The translations under genes and the position numbers were made by a program. From Flavobacteriaceae bacterium (GTDB taxonomy: Bacteria > Bacteroidota > Bacteroidia > Flavobacteriales > Flavobacteriaceae): DNA of 19,100 bases. The stretch covers positions 1-19,100 of the forward strand of contig CANHBE010000022.1 in assembly GCA_947458575.1 (NCBI GenBank), read 5' to 3'. Shown here one piece after another: positions 15,139-19,100 of the stretch. Positions within the stretch are counted from its first letter, which is position 1; every line of letters begins with the position of its first letter. The notes under the pieces were generated by a model, which worked only from the letters and a program-made list of their open reading frames with translations, did no database searches and had not been told where the DNA came from.

Positions 15139-15540
15139 TTAAATAATTTCTTGACACAACTCAATTAGTACTCCGTTTGTAGATTTTGGATGCAAAAAAA
15201 CAACCAATTTGTTGTCTGCTCCTTTTTTTGGAACCTCATTTAAAACAACAAATCCCTCCGACTGAAGACGTGCAACTTCTGAGACTATATCTGCCACGTC
15301 AAAAGCTATATGATGTATACCTTCTCCTTTTTTCTCTATAAACTTCGCTATGGGACTATCAGGATTAGTAGCTTGCAGCAATTCAATTTTATTTGGTCCA
15401 TTGGCAAAGAAAGAAGTTTTTACACCTTCACTGGCCACTTCTTCAAACTTGTATGGCGCTGCACCGAGTAACTTCTCAAAAATCTTATTTGAAATTTCCA
15501 GATCCTTTACCGCAATTCCAATATGTTCAACTTTTCTCAT
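15139..15540 (-). CDS. mce: Methylmalonyl-CoA epimerase (VOC/glyoxalase fold)
   Basis: A 133-residue enzyme that interconverts (R)- and (S)-methylmalonyl-CoA in propionate metabolism. The start VEHIGIAVKDLE holds the first metal ligand, His6. Further likely metal ligands are Glu53 (KIELLQ), one of His76/His77 (GIHHIAFDV) and Glu127 (VLIELCQE). These are the two beta-alpha-beta-beta-beta halves of the VOC fold. The length matches the family. The gene stands alone here; methylmalonyl-CoA mutase is not in the window. It is divergent from rbfA. Confidence 0.93.
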   Translation of the reverse strand: MRKVEHIGIAVKDLEISNKIFEKLLGAAPYKFEEVASEGVKTSFFANGPNKIELLQATNPDSPIAKFIEKKGEGIHHIAFDVADIVSEVARLQSEGFVVLNEVPKKGADNKLVVFLHPKSTNGVLIELCQEII

Positions 15541-15734
15541 TTGATTGAATTTGTCACAAAGTTCGCAAAGTTTGAAACAAAGTTCATTATAAATCCTCTA
15601 AAAAATGATTCTCCTCTGTCAATCAAAAGCAGCATAGGACTAGACAACAATAGAACTAATTTTAAAAATTTAACTTGCTATCCGGAAGAAAAAGACCTAT
15701 CAAACCGAGATAAATCTATCATTTATCCTAAAAA

Positions 15735-15742
15735 TATATTTG
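15735..15742 (+). promoter_or_regulatory. Putative -7 element for rbfA
   Basis: TATATTTG matches TAnnTTTG, 46 bases before the chosen rbfA ATG. A second match, TATTTTTG at 15776-15783, lies only 4 bases before the ATG and would give a nearly leaderless message. The remaining spacer from 15541 shows three copies of CAAAGTT(C/T) near the mce start and otherwise nothing clear. Confidence 0.45.
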
Positions 15743-15787
15743 CAAATCGTCGAATCAACTTTCAATTGCTTGTTGTATTTTTGCCAC

Positions 15788-16180
15788 ATGGAAACAAATA
15801 GACAAAAGAAAATAGGCGGGGTTATTCAAAAGGATTTGGTCGATATTCTTCAAGGTGAAGTTCGAAAAAATAATATTCCAAATTTGATAATTTCTGTCTC
15901 GAAAGTTAGTGTAACCACCGACTTATCTATTGCCACTGTTTACCTAAGTATCTTTCCTCAAAACAAAGCGGCAGAGACATTGACTGCTATTAAATCGAAT
16001 GCAGTACTGATTAAGCATGACCTTTCACAGCGCGTACGCATGCAATTGCGGAAAGTTCCTAATCTGGTTTTTTTCTTAGACGATTCTCTCGATTACATAG
16101 AAAAAATAGATTCAGCATTAGCCGGAAAGGAAAACCCGATAGAAAATCGGGACTTATTGGAACGACGAAGAAAATCGTAA
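15788..16180 (+). CDS. rbfA: 30S ribosome-binding factor A
   Basis: A 130-residue KH-fold protein that binds the 30S subunit and helps mature the 16S rRNA 5' end. Recognisable parts are the N terminus METNRQKKIGGVIQKDLVDIL, the central VSKVSVTTDLSIATVYLSIF (about residues 39-58) and LSQRVRMQLRKVPNLVFFLDDSLDYIEKID (about 83-112). I chose the ATG at 15788 because family members start just before the R-Q-K-K-I stretch. The longer reading from a TTG at 15740 adds 16 residues without family support and overlaps the putative promoter. The ABC permease starts one base after the stop, so the two are co-transcribed. Confidence 0.93.
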   Translation: METNRQKKIGGVIQKDLVDILQGEVRKNNIPNLIISVSKVSVTTDLSIATVYLSIFPQNKAAETLTAIKSNAVLIKHDLSQRVRMQLRKVPNLVFFLDDSLDYIEKIDSALAGKENPIENRDLLERRRKS

Positions 16181-16181
16181 G

Positions 16182-17387
16182 TTGAATTTCCCTCTCTACA
16201 TAGCCAAAAGATATCTCCGAAGCGCTAGTAAGAACAACGCTATCAACATTATTAACGGAATTGCATCGGTGGGAATAGTTGTCGGCGCTATGGCTCTATT
16301 TATTGTACTATCCGTATTCAGTGGCCTAAAGGATTTTAGTTTGTCTTTCAGCAACGACTTCGACCCTGACCTAAAAGTATTCCCCACCAGCGGTAAGTCT
16401 TTTTCAATAAATGCTGACCAATTAAAAGAGATTTCAAACATTAGTGGTGTCGAAGCTTGCAGTAGAGTTCTTGAAGAACGCGTTTTGTTTCTTTTTGACC
16501 GCAAAGAGCAAGTGACTTATATCAAGGGCGTAGATTCTTTATTCTACAAAGTTAACCCGGTAAAAAAAAGTATTTACCAAGGCCAATGGTTCGAATCCCA
16601 GACAAACCAAGTGGTTGTAGGTTATGGTATTAGTCAAAAACTATCAATGGGTCTGTTTGATTTTAACCATCCTTTTGAGGTTTTTGTCCCCAAAGCAGGA
16701 AAAGGCACAATCGAAAATCCAGAGAATGCCTTCAACAAATCCAAATTAGCTCCCGTTGGCATTTACGCCATAAGTGAAGATTTAGATTCAAAATTTGTTT
16801 TTGCAGATCTCGTGTTGACTCAATCATTGTTAGAATATAATCCAAATCAGATTTCAGCTATCGAAATCAGACTACAAGCCGATGCTGACGAAAGCAACAT
16901 TGCCGAGCAAATCAAGAAAATAATAGACAATAAAGTGGTGGTGAAAAATAGAGCGCAACTGAACGAAAGTTTATACAAGATGCTCAACACCGAGAACATT
17001 GCTGTTTACCTGATTTTTACATTAGTAATTATCATTGCGCTTTTCAATTTAATCGGCGCGCTAATTATGATGATTCTTGATAAAAAAGCCAATCTCAAAA
17101 CACTTTTCAATTTAGGAACAGAGGTTAAAGATCTCCGAAAAATTTTCTTCTTACAAGGCACTTTGTTGAGCGTTTTTGGCGGTGTGATTGGACTCACATT
17201 AGGTGTCATTGTTGTTTTTGTTCAACAAGAATTTCAACTGGTAATGATTACTCCGACATTGGCATACCCGGTTGTTTTTTCAATTCAAAATGTATTGATT
17301 GTCTTTACAACTATTTTTTCTCTCGGTGTTTTAGCCTCTTGGATTGCCTCCAGTCGGGTGACAAAAAAATTGCTGGAAGACTTATAG
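16182..17387 (+). CDS. ABC transporter permease, LolC/LolE (FtsX/MacB) type
   Basis: A 401-residue inner-membrane permease with the FtsX-MacB layout: a helix at about 21-47, a large periplasmic domain (48-270), then three helices at about 272-299, 321-347 and 363-390. The N terminus MNFPLYIAKRYLRS and NAINIINGIASVGIVVGAMALF are typical of the LolC/E-like permease that I recall beside rbfA in flavobacteria. Such proteins move lipoproteins or act in mechanotransmission; the exact role is not fixed here. The start is a TTG at 16182, which is needed to include the conserved first residues; there is no ATG near it. It starts one base after the rbfA stop. No ATPase partner is encoded here. Confidence 0.88.
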   Translation: MNFPLYIAKRYLRSASKNNAINIINGIASVGIVVGAMALFIVLSVFSGLKDFSLSFSNDFDPDLKVFPTSGKSFSINADQLKEISNISGVEACSRVLEERVLFLFDRKEQVTYIKGVDSLFYKVNPVKKSIYQGQWFESQTNQVVVGYGISQKLSMGLFDFNHPFEVFVPKAGKGTIENPENAFNKSKLAPVGIYAISEDLDSKFVFADLVLTQSLLEYNPNQISAIEIRLQADADESNIAEQIKKIIDNKVVVKNRAQLNESLYKMLNTENIAVYLIFTLVIIIALFNLIGALIMMILDKKANLKTLFNLGTEVKDLRKIFFLQGTLLSVFGGVIGLTLGVIVVFVQQEFQLVMITPTLAYPVVFSIQNVLIVFTTIFSLGVLASWIASSRVTKKLLEDL

Positions 17388-17420
17388 CGTAATAAAACCA
17401 ATCAAAACAGTAAGTATTTG

Positions 17421-17491
17421 GGCGTTACCCGCCAAAAAAAGGCGGGTCGGGCTTTTCGCAGTGCGCGGCACTTTGCTTCAATCCCTAACGC
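17421..17491. repeat. Repeat-like intergenic element after the ABC permease
   Basis: A 71-base GC-rich island in the 220-base spacer. It begins GGCGTTACCC and ends CAATCCCTAACGC, so GCGTTA and TAACGC form inverted ends. Inside are a hairpin ACCCGCC / GGCGGGT with an A7 loop (17427-17447) and a second hairpin AGTGC-GCG-GCACT (17460-17472). It resembles an interspersed element that I recall from flavobacterial genomes (GGGCGTTACCC... GGGTCGGGCTTT... CAATCCCTAACGC). Copy number cannot be judged from one window. An 8-bp inverted pair, AATCAAAA / TTTTGATT, lies outside it (17400-17407 and 17518-17525). Confidence 0.65.
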
Positions 17492-17607
17492 AGTATCCGA
17501 AGCAAAAGAAGTCTTGATTTTGATTCTAAATTTTCTAAATGCCAATGCCCTGACTTTAGGCTAAATATCTGTGCTCGAAAAAGAAAATGGCAAGTATTTC
17601 CTTCGAG

Positions 17608-18600
17608 TTACAAAATCTCCATACCGGAAAATTTTTCCAAAACAGCATTAAAAGTTGCAAAAATCACTTCCGGCTCATCACTCGTAACCATTTGAGTTCG
17701 GAAGTCCTTAAAGTTTGGCAATCCTTTAAAATAGTTGGTGTAATGTCTTCTGGTTTCGACAATACCAAGGTGCTTTCCTTTCCAATCCATCGCCCATTGC
17801 AAGTGATTTTTCGCCGCTTCAACACGATCCTCAATTGTTGGTTTTGGCAAGTGTTCGCCGGTAGCAGCAAAATGTTTGATTTCATTGAAAATCCACGGAT
17901 AGCCAATCGCCGCACGACCAATCATGATGCCATCAACACCATATTTGCTTTTATATTCTAATGCTTTTTCAACAGTAGTCACATCACCATTTCCGAAGAT
18001 AGGTATGGTTATTCTGGGATTGTTCTTAACTCGGGCAATATGCGTCCAATCGGCTTCGCCTTTGTATAATTGTGCTCGTGTCCTCCCATGTATTGATAAT
18101 GCTTGCACACCAATGTCCTGCAGGCGTTCCGCCACTTCATCAATGTTAATGGAGTTTTCATCCCAGCCTAAGCGCGTTTTCACTGTTACCGGCAAATCAG
18201 TGCTTTTGATAACAGCTTTAGTCAAACGTACCATCAAATCTACATCCTTTAAGACCGCAGCGCCTGCACCTTTACATACAACTTTCTTTACCGGGCAACC
18301 AAAGTTGATGTCAATCAAATCAGGATTAACTGTCGAAACGATCTTTGATGAAAGCGCCATTGCCTCTTCATCTCCGCCGAAAATTTGAATACCTACCGGA
18401 CGTTCATAATCAAAGATGTCAAGCTTTTGACGACTCTTAATCGCATCTCGGATTAGTCCTTCAGAAGAAATAAACTCGCTAAACATTAAGTCGGCGCCAT
18501 GCAATTTGCACAACCTTCGAAAGGGAGGATCGCTGACGTCTTCCATAGGTGCAAGAAGCAAAGGGAAGTCGGGTAATTCTATTTTGCCGATTTTGATCAT
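17608..18600 (-). CDS. dusB: tRNA-dihydrouridine synthase B
   Basis: A 330-residue flavoenzyme that reduces specific uridines in tRNA to dihydrouridine. The FMN-binding TIM barrel starts with LLLAPMEDVSDPPFRRL (about 14-30). The active-site segment DINFGCPVKKVVCKGAGAAVLKD carries the catalytic Cys102 in GCP. IHGRTRAQLYKGEADW lies at about 184-199, and the phosphate-binding FGNGDV and IMIGRAAIGYPWIF lie further on. The Arg/Lys-rich pattern KVVCKGAGAA points to DusB rather than DusA or DusC. The length is normal. It is convergent with the ABC permease and divergent from lepA. Confidence 0.95.
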   Translation of the reverse strand: MIKIGKIELPDFPLLLAPMEDVSDPPFRRLCKLHGADLMFSEFISSEGLIRDAIKSRQKLDIFDYERPVGIQIFGGDEEAMALSSKIVSTVNPDLIDINFGCPVKKVVCKGAGAAVLKDVDLMVRLTKAVIKSTDLPVTVKTRLGWDENSINIDEVAERLQDIGVQALSIHGRTRAQLYKGEADWTHIARVKNNPRITIPIFGNGDVTTVEKALEYKSKYGVDGIMIGRAAIGYPWIFNEIKHFAATGEHLPKPTIEDRVEAAKNHLQWAMDWKGKHLGIVETRRHYTNYFKGLPNFKDFRTQMVTSDEPEVIFATFNAVLEKFSGMEIL

Positions 18601-18647
18601 GATAAAATCTTACCTATTATATCGTGCCCTGGTGGTCAGAGGCGTGG

Positions 18648-18655
18648 CAAAATTA
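18648..18655 (-). promoter_or_regulatory. Putative -7 element for dusB
   Basis: The minus strand reads TAATTTTG, an exact TAnnTTTG match, 47 bases before the dusB ATG. No -33 TTG is seen at the usual distance. Confidence 0.5.
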
Positions 18656-18691
18656 CAAATTTTTAGTGGTTCGACGTTTCCGATAGCATGA

Positions 18692-18727
18692 TTGCACTTT
18701 TTAAATGGAAAGATTGCGCTATATTTG
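18692..18727 (+). promoter_or_regulatory. Possible promoter upstream of lepA
   Basis: TTG (18692-18694) and TATATTTG (18720-18727) are 25 bases apart, slightly longer than usual. A small palindrome TTGCA-ACG-TGCAA (18725-18737) overlaps the predicted start site. If it serves lepA, the leader is about 235 bases long; a short separate RNA is also possible. Confidence 0.4.
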
Positions 18728-18970
18728 CAACGTGCAAGCGCTGAAGTACCGATTGCGTTAAGGATTGCTTCGTCAATTCGCTGCGCGCGGGTAAGCAATT
18801 GTTTGAGCTTTTTTACAACACTTCAGACATCGCAATTTTCGTCAACAGACCAGACAAATTGATGACAAGTTACAAAAGCAAAAAAGCGAGTGTGAAAGCC
18901 TGATCCAGTGGGGAACGCCCATAAAAATAAGAAAGTAGCAAGAGATAAGAAAAAAGGGATGACTGAAAAA

Positions 18971-19100
18971 ATGAAACATATAAGGAATTTTTGCATTATT
19001 GCGCACATTGATCACGGGAAAAGCACCTTGGCTGACCGATTGTTGGGCGCAACGCAAACCGTTTCTGCCAGAGAAGAAAAAGCGCAATTATTAGACAATA
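18971..19100 (+). CDS. lepA: Elongation factor 4 (LepA), 5' part only
   Basis: The first 43 codons of a translational GTPase that back-translocates ribosomes. The P-loop AHIDHGKST (residues 11-19) and the stretch LADRLLGATQTVSAREEKAQLLDN match LepA closely. The rest lies beyond the window. I chose the ATG at 18971 (MKHIRNFCIIAHIDHG), the usual family start. An in-frame ATG at 18959 would add four residues (MTEK) and cannot be excluded. Confidence 0.95.
   Translation, partial: MKHIRNFCIIAHIDHGKSTLADRLLGATQTVSAREEKAQLLDN

Larger units (their letters stand above)
18601..18970. other. 370-base spacer between dusB and lepA
   Basis: No convincing gene. It holds the dusB promoter on the minus strand and a possible plus-strand promoter. 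It also holds a structured stretch (18728-18800) that on the minus strand contains GACGAAGCAATCCTTAACGCA, resembling interspersed repeat modules. The remainder (18817-18958) is AT-rich with no clear signal. Short open frames here lack family features and run through the structured stretch, so I do not call them genes. Confidence 0.6.

Noticed and set aside
15740..15787. Extended N terminus of rbfA from a TTG codon
   Set aside because: The extra 16 residues are not family-like and overlap a promoter match; the ATG at 15788 begins the conserved sequence.
17924..18388. A 154-codon plus-strand open frame inside dusB
   Set aside because: It is antisense to the catalytic core of dusB, with no recognisable motifs.
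18610..18798. A 62-codon minus-strand open frame in the dusB-lepA spacer
   Set aside because: It runs through the structured repeat-like stretch and across the dusB promoter, and has no domain, signal peptide or family resemblance.
18823..19087. Two minus-strand open frames overlapping the lepA start
   Set aside because: They are antisense to the highly conserved LepA N terminus and have no features of their own.
1..19100. Search for insertion sequences, CRISPR arrays, defence genes, phage genes or frameshifted genes
   Set aside because: None seen. All protein genes within the window are intact, except lepA, which is cut by the window end.

Overview
The window is a piece of chromosome from a member of the Bacteroidota, most likely Flavobacterium or a close relative. 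The evidence is AT-rich DNA with dense genes, a secreted protease carrying a type IX secretion (T9SS) C-terminal sorting domain, a TonB receptor with an N-terminal carboxypeptidase-like domain, a lipoprotein with an SDDD sequence right after its lipidated Cys, and repeated matches to the Bacteroidota promoter element TAnnTTTG ahead of genes. The species cannot be fixed from the sequence alone.

Layout. (1) 5-3539: a TonB-dependent receptor and a small, probably surface-exposed lipoprotein form an operon that ends in a strong terminator; a separate DoxX-like membrane protein follows. (2) 3571-5372, minus strand: a monofunctional peptidoglycan glycosyltransferase (mtgA) preceded by an FAD-dependent oxidoreductase, five bases apart. 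(3) 5594-8779: a 1061-residue secreted zinc metalloprotease with tandem Fn3 domains, a GEVED domain and a T9SS signal. (4) 8845-12684, minus strand: the fatty-acid initiation cluster yceD-rpmF // fabH-accB-accC. An apparent terminator splits the yceD-rpmF unit from fabH-accB-accC. (5) 12765-14484: divergent vitamin genes pdxA (B6) and ribE (riboflavin synthase). (6) 14502-14975: a 68-residue PID-CTERM-type protein and a CAT-anticodon tRNA. (7) 15139-17387: methylmalonyl-CoA epimerase, divergent from rbfA and a LolC/E-like ABC permease. (8) 17388-19100: a repeat-like intergenic element, dusB, a 370-base spacer and the start of lepA.

Most genes are conserved housekeeping genes. I did not find a clear new multi-gene system. 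The items most worth a second look are non-coding or very small. One is a perfect 15-bp inverted repeat running from the accB stop codon to 4 nt before the accC start. Another is the PID-CTERM mini-protein with a palindrome upstream of its putative promoter. Others are the interspersed-repeat-like element after the ABC permease, the face-to-face pdxA/ribE promoters, and the receptor/lipoprotein pair, whose substrate is unknown. All promoter calls rest on motif matching by eye; family assignments rest on recognised motifs, not on a database search.
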